Positions 1-6,900 of a stretch of 7,832 nucleotides of DNA are shown in pieces. Location of the stretch: contig CAKZKB010000102.1 of the NCBI GenBank assembly GCA_937121005.1, positions 1 through 7,832 on the forward strand, in the 5' to 3' direction. Each line of letters begins with the position of its first letter. Within the stretch, counting starts at the first letter, position 1. Both the position numbers and the translations under genes were made by a program. Under the pieces are notes generated by a model, which was not told the origin of the DNA, ran no database searches, and saw only the letters and a list, made by a program, of their open reading frames with translations. This stretch comes from an uncultured cyanobacterium (GTDB lineage: Bacteria > Cyanobacteriota > Cyanobacteriia > Cyanobacteriales > Geitlerinemataceae).

Positions 1-336
1 GGAACGGATTTAGCCGGCCCCGATACCCCTATCGACTTGCGAGAATACGACGCGATCGCGTTTTGGGTGCGCGGAGACGGCAAACAATACCGATTTAAAT
101 TGCACTCCCAAGCGACAGCCGACTATGACGATTATGGTATCACCTTTTTTGCTCCCAACGACTGGGAACGGATGGTTGTTCCTTTTGAAAATTTGCGACA
201 AGAAGGCTGGGGAGAAACCGTCGATCGCGACACTGCTTTAAGCCGCGTCACCAAAATTCAATGGCAAACGATCGGACAACCCCACGAGTCGATCGAACTA
301 GCAGTCGATAATATCGAACTGGTACGGCTTCCCTAA
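1..336 (+). CDS. C-terminal part of a CIA30/CBM11-like beta-sandwich protein (5' truncated)
   Basis: The frame is open from base 1 to a TAA at 334-336, so only the last 111 residues are visible and the true start lies outside the window. The visible part has the rhythm of a jelly-roll carbohydrate-binding-like module. A strand reading YDAIAFWVRGDG is followed by a DYDDYG segment, then W-ERMVVPFENL, a GWGE loop, an IQW strand and a closing ELAVDNIEL strand. This order matches the CIA30 (complex I intermediate-associated protein 30) and CBM11-type galactose-binding-like folds. In bacteria these folds usually sit at the end of enzymes or exported proteins and do not assemble complex I. The family assignment is from pattern memory, and the function of the whole protein cannot be judged from this fragment. 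The glycosyltransferase gene starts 22 nt downstream, which suggests co-transcription and fits a carbohydrate-related role, but that is inference. Confidence 0.6.
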   Translation, partial: GTDLAGPDTPIDLREYDAIAFWVRGDGKQYRFKLHSQATADYDDYGITFFAPNDWERMVVPFENLRQEGWGETVDRDTALSRVTKIQWQTIGQPHESIELAVDNIELVRLP

Positions 337-358
337 ACGACTCGACAAGCAAAAATTA

Positions 359-1504
359 ATGTCAAACCCTACCCCAACTTCGGCTAATGGCATTTCGATC
401 GTCGTCCCTACCTTTAAGCGAGTTGACTTGTGTCAAAATCTGCTAGAATCATTACAAGTTAGCATTCGGGAGGTTGCAGAACCCACAGAGATTCTGTTAA
501 TCGATAATAGTCCTCCAGAAGAGGCGGCGAAAATTAAACAACTGTGCGATCGCTTCTGCGCCTGCTATCATTACCAACCCATTAGTGTCAGTGCCAAACG
601 CAGTTTTGGTGGCAAAATTGCCCGCTACGATCTGCTATTATTTATAGACTCCGACTGCGAAGCTGCACCCAACGCGATCGCGTCCCACTGTCGCCTCTAC
701 CGAGAATATCCTGAAGTCGTCGCCGTCTTGGGAAAAACTGAATTTAAGGGGGCGAAAAATTTCCTCTGGCGTTCCCTAGAACTGACTCCCTTTCTAGTTC
801 CGTTTCATCTGGGCGATCGCGAAGGAACGCGCATTTGGGGGCCGTCAAATAACCTCTCCTGTCGCAAAACTGTTTTCCAAAAAGTAGGAGGCTTTGACAG
901 TAACTTTCCCAACCAACCAGGAGGCGAAGATGTGGATTTCGGCTATCGCTTGTATCGCAAAAAATACTTACTGACCACCTGTCCCGATGCCCTAGTTTAT
1001 CATACCACAGAAACCTGGTTAACTCTAGGACAAGTCGGGCGGCGGTTGTGGAATTGGGGACGAGGCGAAGTTTACGTTTACGATCGCAATGACGAATTTT
1101 TATACTACGATTGTCCTAAAGGCATGGCGATCGTCTCCATTGCTATTGTTATTGGTATCGTCCTAAGTTTGCTGCACGCTTCTGGCGAATGGTTGCTATT
1201 TCCGGCTATCTTTTTAGGCGTTAACTTTGTCAGTCGTGTCGTCCTTCACCTGGTTTACAATCGCGATCGCGGCGGACAAATCCTGCAAATTCTCCTCGCC
1301 GAAGTCTTAGGGTTGGTGTACGAATGTGGAGTCGTCGCCGAATGTTGGCGACGCGGCTGGTTCGTGCCCTTTTCTCACCGTTTAATTGCCCTTCCCGAAG
1401 AGGCGTTGTGGCTGTGGAACGGACAACTTCTTTACACTTGGGTAACATTTGCCCAACTTTTGGTGAGTGTGGCCGCAATTCAAGCTATAATGCGATCGAC
1501 CTAA
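359..1504 (+). CDS. Membrane-anchored family 2 glycosyltransferase
   Basis: This 381-residue protein probably transfers a sugar from a nucleotide-sugar donor to a growing surface glycan or lipid at the cytoplasmic face of the inner membrane. The N-terminal GT-A domain (about residues 10-240) opens with ISIVVPTFKR (12-21) and continues with EILLIDNS (44-51). The metal-binding DXD motif is DSD at 97-99. GPSNNLSCRK (161-170) is the acceptor-side strand typical of GT2. GGED (188-191) carries the likely catalytic acid and is followed by HTT (215-217). The C-terminal third has hydrophobic segments at about 256-274, 278-298, 307-327 and 354-377, so it is an integral membrane enzyme. Donor and acceptor cannot be read from sequence. 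The ATG at 359 gives a complete GT2 N-terminus, but no good Shine-Dalgarno precedes it, which is common in cyanobacteria and fits translation following the upstream gene. No defects are seen. Confidence 0.9.
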   Translation: MSNPTPTSANGISIVVPTFKRVDLCQNLLESLQVSIREVAEPTEILLIDNSPPEEAAKIKQLCDRFCACYHYQPISVSAKRSFGGKIARYDLLLFIDSDCEAAPNAIASHCRLYREYPEVVAVLGKTEFKGAKNFLWRSLELTPFLVPFHLGDREGTRIWGPSNNLSCRKTVFQKVGGFDSNFPNQPGGEDVDFGYRLYRKKYLLTTCPDALVYHTTETWLTLGQVGRRLWNWGRGEVYVYDRNDEFLYYDCPKGMAIVSIAIVIGIVLSLLHASGEWLLFPAIFLGVNFVSRVVLHLVYNRDRGGQILQILLAEVLGLVYECGVVAECWRRGWFVPFSHRLIALPEEALWLWNGQLLYTWVTFAQLLVSVAAIQAIMRST

Positions 1505-1505
1505 T

Positions 1506-1519
1506 ACCACCGGAGTGGT
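1506..1519 (+). promoter_or_regulatory. Small hairpin presenting a Shine-Dalgarno in its loop
   Basis: ACCAC (1506-1510) and GTGGT (1515-1519) are perfect complements around the 4-nt loop CGGA. The Shine-Dalgarno GGAG (1512-1515) lies mostly in this loop, 7 nt before the ATG at 1523. It decides the start of the DUF3592-like gene. The stem is short, so any regulatory effect is speculative. Confidence 0.4.
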
Positions 1520-1522
1520 CTT

Positions 1523-1834
1523 ATGGAAGGTATTATCGTTCTCATCGTTGTTGTCGTCATTGTTGTCATTATTTTTGCCATCTACAAAGGCGATATCAAG
1601 CGACGCGGCGACAAAACCCAAGGCACAATTATCGACATCGATACGCGATCGACCACTGACGTTTACGGTCGAGTCCATACCTCTTACTACGCCACCTACG
1701 AGTTTAGCACTCCTAACGGCACTCGCCATACCGGATCGAAAAATTTAGGCGGTTCTTCTCGCGGTTTACACTCCGGTTCTAACGTTACCGTCTATTACTT
1801 ACCCGATCGCCCCGAACGGAACACCATCGACTAA
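1523..1834 (+). CDS. Small single-span membrane protein with DUF3592-like domain
   Basis: This 103-residue protein has one strongly hydrophobic N-terminal helix (about residues 3-21, almost all I/V/L), then a basic stretch (YKGDIKRRGDK) and a soluble beta-rich tail. The tail has the DUF3592 pattern. A QGTIIDIDT strand is followed by a variable polar turn, then YYATYEFSTPNGT, a glycine/serine loop and a final NVTVYYLPDRPERNTI. This corresponds to the 'V.V.Y.P..P..a.I' ending of that family. DUF3592 has no established biochemical role. The positive-inside rule would place the tail in the cytoplasm. The start is well supported by GGAG 7 nt upstream. The gap to the glycosyltransferase stop is 18 nt, so the two genes are probably one transcript. 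The helix-coding DNA is a run of GTT/GTC/ATT codons and looks low-complexity for that reason. Confidence 0.75.
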   Translation: MEGIIVLIVVVVIVVIIFAIYKGDIKRRGDKTQGTIIDIDTRSTTDVYGRVHTSYYATYEFSTPNGTRHTGSKNLGGSSRGLHSGSNVTVYYLPDRPERNTID

Positions 1835-1846
1835 ATGCTATTTGTT

Positions 1847-1945
1847 CGTCGATCGTTGAAAAGCATTTGTTGGGTTTCATACTTCAACCCAACCTACAGA
1901 TGTCCGTTCGTTGTTCGTTGTTCGTTGATGCGTCGATCGTTGAAA
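1847..1945. repeat. 15-bp direct repeat pair bracketing the hairpin, with a heptamer tandem
   Basis: CGTCGATCGTTGAAA occurs identically at 1847-1861 and 1931-1945. Between the two copies lie the GTTGGGTT hairpin (1869-1893) and three perfect tandem copies of GTTCGTT (1906-1926). The rest of the spacer up to 2020 is pyrimidine-rich just before the FIST start and shows no convincing promoter or Shine-Dalgarno. Confidence 0.7.
1869..1893. repeat. Intergenic hairpin GTTGGGTT/AACCCAAC
   Basis: GTTGGGTT (1869-1876) and AACCCAAC (1886-1893) are exact complements separated by 9 nt, 35 nt after the DUF3592-like gene stop. From memory, GTTGGGTT...AACCCAACCTACA hairpins recur between genes in many filamentous cyanobacteria. 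No T-tract follows, so a role as an intrinsic terminator is uncertain. Confidence 0.6.
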
Positions 1946-2020
1946 TGACGAAATTGCAACTTTGCGCTACCATCGAACCAGGACTCGCTGTTTTTCCTTG
2001 CCCCTTACCCCCCGCCGCCT

Positions 2021-3229
2021 ATGAAATGGGTCAACGCCCTGTCAAAGCGTCCGTCGCTAGAAGCCGCGATCGCTGAAGTCGCAAACACTGCCCGAGATAC
2101 CCTAGAAACCGCACCCGACTTGGGGCTGGTTTTTATTTCCTCCGCCTTTGCTAGCGAGTATCCTCGACTGATGCCATTGTTACAAGAACAGCTAGACATT
2201 CCAACCCTCATTGGTTGTGGCGGTGGCGGTGTGGTTGGCAGTTCTCCCGACACGCCTGCCGAAGAAATCGAACGATTTCCGGCGTTGAGTTTGACCCTGG
2301 CAAGTTTGCCGGAAGCGACAGCAAAAGGGTTTCATATTGCCCCGGAAGATCTGCCCGATTTAGACAGTTCCCCCGATCGCTGGGTGGAGTTAATTGGCGT
2401 TTCGCCTCAAGACAATCCCCATTTTATTTTACTTGCCGATCCGTCTCTTTCTAAAGTTAACGACTTGCTCGAAGGCCTCGACTTTGCCTATCCCAACGCT
2501 GAGAAAATTGGCGGTTTAGCCAGTGCCGGATTTAGCAATCGCGGCATGAGTTTGTTTTGTAACGGCGAACTCTACGAAGGGGGTACGGTTGGCGTTGCTT
2601 TAAGCGGTAACATCGTTCTCGATAGTATTGTCGCCCAAGGTTGCCGTCCCATTGGCGATCCCTATCGCATTGCCCGATCCGATCGCAACATTGTTTTAGA
2701 ACTCGAAGATAGTACCGGAGGCGAAGCCCAACCCCCTCTAGAAGCCCTGCGGGAATTGGTACAAACTTTGAGCGAAGCCGATCGCAAATTGGCGCAAACC
2801 TCTTTATTTATCGGTGTGGTTCGCGACGAGTTCAAGCAACAGTTAGAACGAGGCGATTTCTTAATTCGCAACCTGTTAGGAGTCGATCCGCGCGTCGGGG
2901 CAATTGCTGTGGGCGATCGCATTCGTCCGGGGCAACGAATTCAATTCCATTTACGCGATGCCAAAGCCTCCGCCGAAGATTTAGAAATGCTGCTGCAACG
3001 CTACAATCGCACCTGCGAAACCTCACCCGTTGGGGCGTTAATGTTTGCCTGTTTGGGACGCGGCGAAGGACTCTACGGCAAACCCAATTTCGACTCGGAA
3101 CTCGTGCGTCAATATCTCGGCGATTTGCCCATTAGCGGCTTCTTTTGTAATGGCGAAATCGGCCCCGTCGGCGGCGCAACTTTCCTACACGGCTATACCT
3201 CCGTTCTCGGCATTTGTCGCCCTGCTTAG
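2021..3229 (+). CDS. Stand-alone FIST_N/FIST_C ligand-sensing protein
   Basis: This 402-residue soluble protein matches the FIST family (F-box and intracellular signal transduction), a sensory domain proposed to bind small ligands such as amino acids. FIST_N spans about residues 30-220. It includes the GLVFISS strand, the glycine-rich turn GCGGGGVVG (65-73), EKIGGLASAG (161-170) and VAQGCRPIG (204-212). FIST_C spans about 225-395. It includes GDFLIRNLLGVDP (278-290), GRGEGLYG (346-353) and the characteristic ending GFFCNGEIGPVGG...LHGYTSVLGI (373-398). No signal peptide, membrane segment, kinase, cyclase or methyl-accepting domain is attached, so any output must come from a partner protein. 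The MKWVNALSKR start reads as the natural family N-terminus, and no in-frame start is available upstream. No clear Shine-Dalgarno is present. It is 186 bp from the preceding gene, so it probably has its own promoter, which I could not locate. No neighbour in the window suggests its pathway. Confidence 0.88.
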   Translation: MKWVNALSKRPSLEAAIAEVANTARDTLETAPDLGLVFISSAFASEYPRLMPLLQEQLDIPTLIGCGGGGVVGSSPDTPAEEIERFPALSLTLASLPEATAKGFHIAPEDLPDLDSSPDRWVELIGVSPQDNPHFILLADPSLSKVNDLLEGLDFAYPNAEKIGGLASAGFSNRGMSLFCNGELYEGGTVGVALSGNIVLDSIVAQGCRPIGDPYRIARSDRNIVLELEDSTGGEAQPPLEALRELVQTLSEADRKLAQTSLFIGVVRDEFKQQLERGDFLIRNLLGVDPRVGAIAVGDRIRPGQRIQFHLRDAKASAEDLEMLLQRYNRTCETSPVGALMFACLGRGEGLYGKPNFDSELVRQYLGDLPISGFFCNGEIGPVGGATFLHGYTSVLGICRPA

Positions 3230-3239
3230 AGGGATCCGG

Positions 3240-3273
3240 CGGATAAAACCTGCTTGCTAGAAGGCTTTATCCG
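3240..3273. terminator. Imperfect hairpin between convergent genes
   Basis: CGGATAAAaCC (3240-3250) pairs with GGcTTTATCCG (3263-3273) with one A-C mismatch around a 12-nt loop. It lies 11 nt after the FIST stop (3227-3229) and 30 nt past the end of the opposing gene, where a shared bidirectional terminator would be expected. There is no U-tract on either strand, so this is a placement-based call. Confidence 0.4.
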
Positions 3274-3302
3274 GCAGCAAAAGTAGCGATGGTTCGTTTT
3301 AA

Positions 3303-3695
3303 TTAATAATACACCCGCTCCATCAAACGGTTGAGAATTTCTCGACCGTTGGGATCGAACACTTGCAAGCGGACAAAATCGGGGTCGGAGGGTTGCCAAG
3401 CCACCAAGTATTCGTAAGCACCATTATCCCAAATGTATTCCCGCCGTCCGGGGTTAGAGTTGCGCGTTTGTCGCGCTCCCGATAGACTGAGCGTATCGCC
3501 AGAATAGTAATTTTCGCCGTAATATTGGTAGGTTCCATTTTCAAACCACAGGGTGATTTCCCACTCGCCATTGTTATCTATAAACGATCCAGTGGGGGCA
3601 CTTTGGGCGATCGCGGCTTGCCGGATGGCAACATCGGCAACAACAGGCGCGGACAGTCCTAAAATTGCGGCTAGCGCAAGACTTCTAAAGTTCAT
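3303..3695 (-). CDS. Small exported protein of unknown function
   Basis: This 130-residue protein begins with a clear Sec signal peptide: a basic n-region (MNFR), a hydrophobic core (about 6-20) and a likely cleavage site after AIA at residues 28-30. The mature part of about 100 residues is rich in aromatic, Asn and Gly residues and looks all-beta. It shows two similar aromatic-rich segments, GEWEITLWFENGTYQYYGENYYSGD (43-67) and YIWDNGAYEYLVAWQPSDPDFVRL (87-110), followed by QVFDPNGREILNRLM. It resembles a family of short secreted proteins I associate with cyanobacteria, but I know no function or domain name. It contains no cysteine and no lipobox, so it is not a lipoprotein. Location is periplasm or outside. 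It has its own candidate extended -10 promoter at 3724-3732, abutting a transposable element, and is the last gene of the - strand block. Confidence 0.8.
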   Translation of the reverse strand: MNFRSLALAAILGLSAPVVADVAIRQAAIAQSAPTGSFIDNNGEWEITLWFENGTYQYYGENYYSGDTLSLSGARQTRNSNPGRREYIWDNGAYEYLVAWQPSDPDFVRLQVFDPNGREILNRLMERVYY

Positions 3696-3723
3696 GAGAC
3701 TCAGTTTTGAATCAACACCATCC

Positions 3724-3732
3724 AGTATACCA
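3724..3732 (-). promoter_or_regulatory. Extended -10 promoter for the 130-residue exported protein
   Basis: On the - strand the sequence reads TGGTATACT: a TGn extension followed by the hexamer TATACT (3724-3729), five of six to TATAAT. It lies 28 nt before the ATG, which would give a leader of roughly 20 nt. With a 17-bp spacer the -35 hexamer would be 3747-3752 (GAATCC), a poor match lying inside the terminal repeat of the mobile element. Extended -10 promoters can work without a good -35. Confidence 0.5.
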
Positions 3733-3742
3733 TTAGCAAATG

Positions 3743-3863
3743 GTAAGGATTCAGGTATGCTAGGGTAAACGGGTCTAGAAACCCGGTTTCTCGCTTATAG
3801 CCGGAAAAAATCCGAGTTTTTCCTTTCAGAAACCGGGTTTCTCTGTACCACCTGAATGCTTAC
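3743..3863. mobile_element. 121-bp MITE, probably IS66-type, with 8-bp target duplication
   Basis: The left end GTAAGGATTCAGGT (3743-3756) and right end ACCTGAATGCTTAC (3850-3863) are inverted repeats matching at 13 of 14 bases. The only difference is position 6. The element is flanked directly by AGCAAATG on both sides (3735-3742 and 3864-3871), a perfect 8-bp duplication. No transposase or other open frame fits inside, so it is non-autonomous. IS66-family elements are known for ends beginning GTAA and for 8-bp duplications, so an IS66-type transposase acting in trans is the simplest source. The family assignment is inference from those two traits. The perfect duplication suggests little decay. 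The element separates the haemagglutinin-like gene's 3' end from the 130-residue protein's promoter. Confidence 0.85.
3777..3842. repeat. Nested palindromes inside the MITE
   Basis: AGAAACCCGGTTTCT (3777-3791) and AGAAACCGGGTTTCT (3828-3842) are each near-palindromes and are exact reverse complements of each other, giving a 15-bp stem. Between them GGAAAAA (3803-3809) pairs with TTTTTCC (3817-3823) as a 7-bp inner stem. From memory, AGAAACC.GGTTTCT units are frequent intergenic repeats in filamentous cyanobacteria. The structure could form a cruciform in DNA or a long stem-loop in RNA downstream of the haemagglutinin-like gene. Confidence 0.85.
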
Positions 3864-3912
3864 AGCAAATGAGTCCCTCCTCCATCTGTATTCGAGTAGC
3901 TGGCAATACAAT

Positions 3913-6900
3913 TTATTTATACGATTCATGACAACTGAAAGCGCGATCGCCCCCTCGTACCGGAACCTCGGCGACTAAAGAAATGCGGTTGTCCGGCGCG
4001 ATCGTCCAGGTTGTGGCTTCCTGATAAGTAGGGGCGAACGGCGTTCGCCCTTCTGTTTGTATTGATGGGTCAACGCTGTCGATCCCTACAGTCCAATTTA
4101 CCACAGTTGGCGACCCGGAAAACGCATCTTCCGGCGTAGGAGGTAAACCGCCGCGTCCGGTGATGGTAAACTCGCTTTGTTGCCCCTGAGAACAGGGATC
4201 GCGATCGACCAAACTGGTAACATCGATCGTGTCTGTTTCTAACTCGACTAAACCGCTACTGGGATCGACATCGGGGGTTTGTAAATCTACCGTTCCTTCA
4301 AAGGCTGCCCCCAAACTAGAAGTGGCAGTAATGTCGCTGTTGCGAGTCGGCGTGTTGCGAAATGCCGTCCCAAAAATGCCTTCGGCGACGACAACAATTC
4401 GCCCTCCCGTTCCGGCTAAGGCATTGGCAGTAATATCGCTATTTTCGAGGGCAACTAACAAAGACGTATCGATGAAAATGTTGCCGCCATCGGTATTCCC
4501 TGCATTGGTCGAAATGCTGCTGTTTTCGCGCAGGCGAATATCGCGTCCCGATAGGGTAATGTTACCACCACCGCCTTGTTCGGTATCGGCACGCAACTGG
4601 GATCCGTTTTCGATAAATAAAGTATCGGCGGTAATGTTTAAATTTCCCGCATCTCCCGTTCCCTCGTTACTCACCGAAATTTCTGCACCGTCGCTAACCA
4701 ATAATTCAGGTGTAGAAATCGTCACGCTTCCGGCTGCACCGGAACGATCCGATCGCGCCACGATCGCGTTTTCGGGCATCTCTCCAAACGCTGTTAGCGC
4801 GATCGATTCAGTCGCAGTAATGTCAATTTGTCCGCCATTTCCACTACTCAAACTTTCCGTTGCAATTCGTCCTCCCGTTGCGATTTGAAGGCGATCGACC
4901 TCGATATTTAATCTCCCTCCTTCTCCCGAACCGCGAGTCGTGGCAGAAATGACTCCTCCTTCACTGAGGAATAATTCTGGTGTAGAAATCGTTACATTTC
5001 CGGCTCGCCCTACGCCATCTGTTTGGGCGACGATCGCTGATGGCATCATTCCGCCGGGTTCTTCTCCCCGCACGACGATCGATTCTGTCGCCGTAATTCG
5101 GGCATCTCCACCATCGCCAATCTCCCCATTAACGGTAATATTCGCTCCATTTTCTAACCTGAGAGTTTCCGTTTGGACGACTAAATTTCCCGCATTTCCC
5201 ATCGCATCCCTTGCTGATTGCGACTGCAACCCACTGGGCATTCCCCGACTCGTAGTTCCTAGCAATTCGATCGCCCGTGCGGTAACATTTAGATTACCTC
5301 CCTCTCCCGCCCCCAAAGTAGAAGCAGAGAGGAAACTACCACCGCTAACCGTCAGTCTGTCAGTGGTTACAGTTAAATCTCCAGCATTTCCCTCGCCAAA
5401 AGTTTGGACGAGGATCGAACTTTGACTATCTAATTCTCCAACGAGATCGATCGCTTCAGCGTTAATGTCGATCGTCCCGCCATTTCCCGTACCGAAGGTT
5501 TCAGCCGCAATTCGTCCCCCCGCCGACACCCGCAACTGAGGAGTTTGAATTTGCAAGCGTCCTCCCGATCCCGATCCGCGAGTGTTGGCAGAAAGGGTAC
5601 TCGGGCGATCGCCCCCTATTCCCGTCACTGTCACCGACTCGCTTGCGGCGATCGTCAGTTCTCCACCCGCACCGCTACCGAAGGCTTCCACAGACACCAA
5701 TGCCCCATTGCGGACAAGAACCCGTTGCGCCGTCACGTTTGCGGTTCCCCCTTGTCCCGCGCCTCGGGCTTCCGACAGAATAACACTCGCTCGTCCCCCG
5801 TTAGAAATGCCTGCCAACTCTACATTGTCAGCAACAATCTCGATGTTGCCGCCATCGCCATTGCCTCCAGTGGTGGAAATACCGCCACCGTTGGTAATTA
5901 ACAGTCGCGGAGTGGCGATCGTCACGTTTCCTGCCCTTCCCGTCGCCTCTGGAGTCGCTTCGGCGGAGAGAATGGAGGGGGACTCGTCAGGTGAAGCGCC
6001 CAGGATTTCTATCCCTTCTGTTGCCCGTACCGTCAGCGAACCGCCGTCGCCATCGCCTCGGGTGCGCGAGGCAATTTCGCCGCCATCGCGCAGCACCAAC
6101 CGCCCAGTATTGATGATAATATCGCCAGCATCGCTCTCTACCCCTTGAGCGACGATCCGGCTTCCTTCTGTCATGTTGCGAACCCCACTGAGTTCGAGAA
6201 GTTCGGTAGCGACGATCGTCACGATTCCGCCATCACCACCACCTAAATTATCCGCACTGAGAGTCGATCCGTCTTGCAATAAAACCGATCGACCCGCCAC
6301 TAACAAATTTCCGGCTGGCATTCCGTCGGTGTTGGCACGAGAGGCATTGCGTAGCGCTACATTTCCCGATGGTGTTAACGTATATCCGGGACTGCCAAAC
6401 ATCCAAGTACCGCTACTTCCGGCTGCCAATTCGATGTTTCCCCCTGGTGTATTGGCAATGCCGTTGTCAAAGACAATATTTCCACCCACGAGAGAAAGGG
6501 TTCGCATCGGTTGCAGATCTAACCCCCTCAACATACCATCGGCATTCATTCGGTGGGTTCGTACCGCGATCGTCCCTGGATCGGTTCCCAATTGCAAGCC
6601 AACGGGCACGGAAACTGAAAGTAGGGGCGATTCGCGAAACTCACCTACAGAATTTGCACTATATTCGGTACTATCTGCAAAGATGATACTGTCGGCACTG
6701 CTAGCAAAAAATGCACCGCCAAGATCGATGCTGGCATTTTCGCCAAAAACAATGCCGTTGGGATTGATAAAATATAAATTGATGTTACCGTTGGCACGAA
6801 TCAATCCGTCGATGGTGGAAATGCGATCGCCCGTGACGCGAGAAATAATATTGTCGATCGCGGGTGCATTGTTAAAAAACGCCTCGTTTCCAGTCGGAAT

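Noticed and set aside
1382..1729. Asn/Asp-rich - strand frame opposite the DUF3592-like gene
   Set aside because: The NDNNDDNN run is the antisense of the GTT/GTC codons of a membrane helix, and the sense frame has a good ribosome site and domain pattern.
1906..1926. Three GTTCGTT copies as a possible CRISPR or iteron array
   Set aside because: Units are only 7 bp and directly adjacent, with no spacers, replication gene or cas gene nearby. A simple tandem repeat explains them.
1867..2076. 69-residue + strand open frame in the spacer before the FIST gene
   Set aside because: It is made from the hairpin and repeat sequence, has no ribosome site, and overlaps the FIST start in another frame.
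3777..3842. Palindromes as a classical intrinsic terminator for the exoprotein gene
   Set aside because: On the - strand the T-rich run lies inside the inner stem and no U-tract follows the outer stem. The structure is better explained as part of the mobile element.
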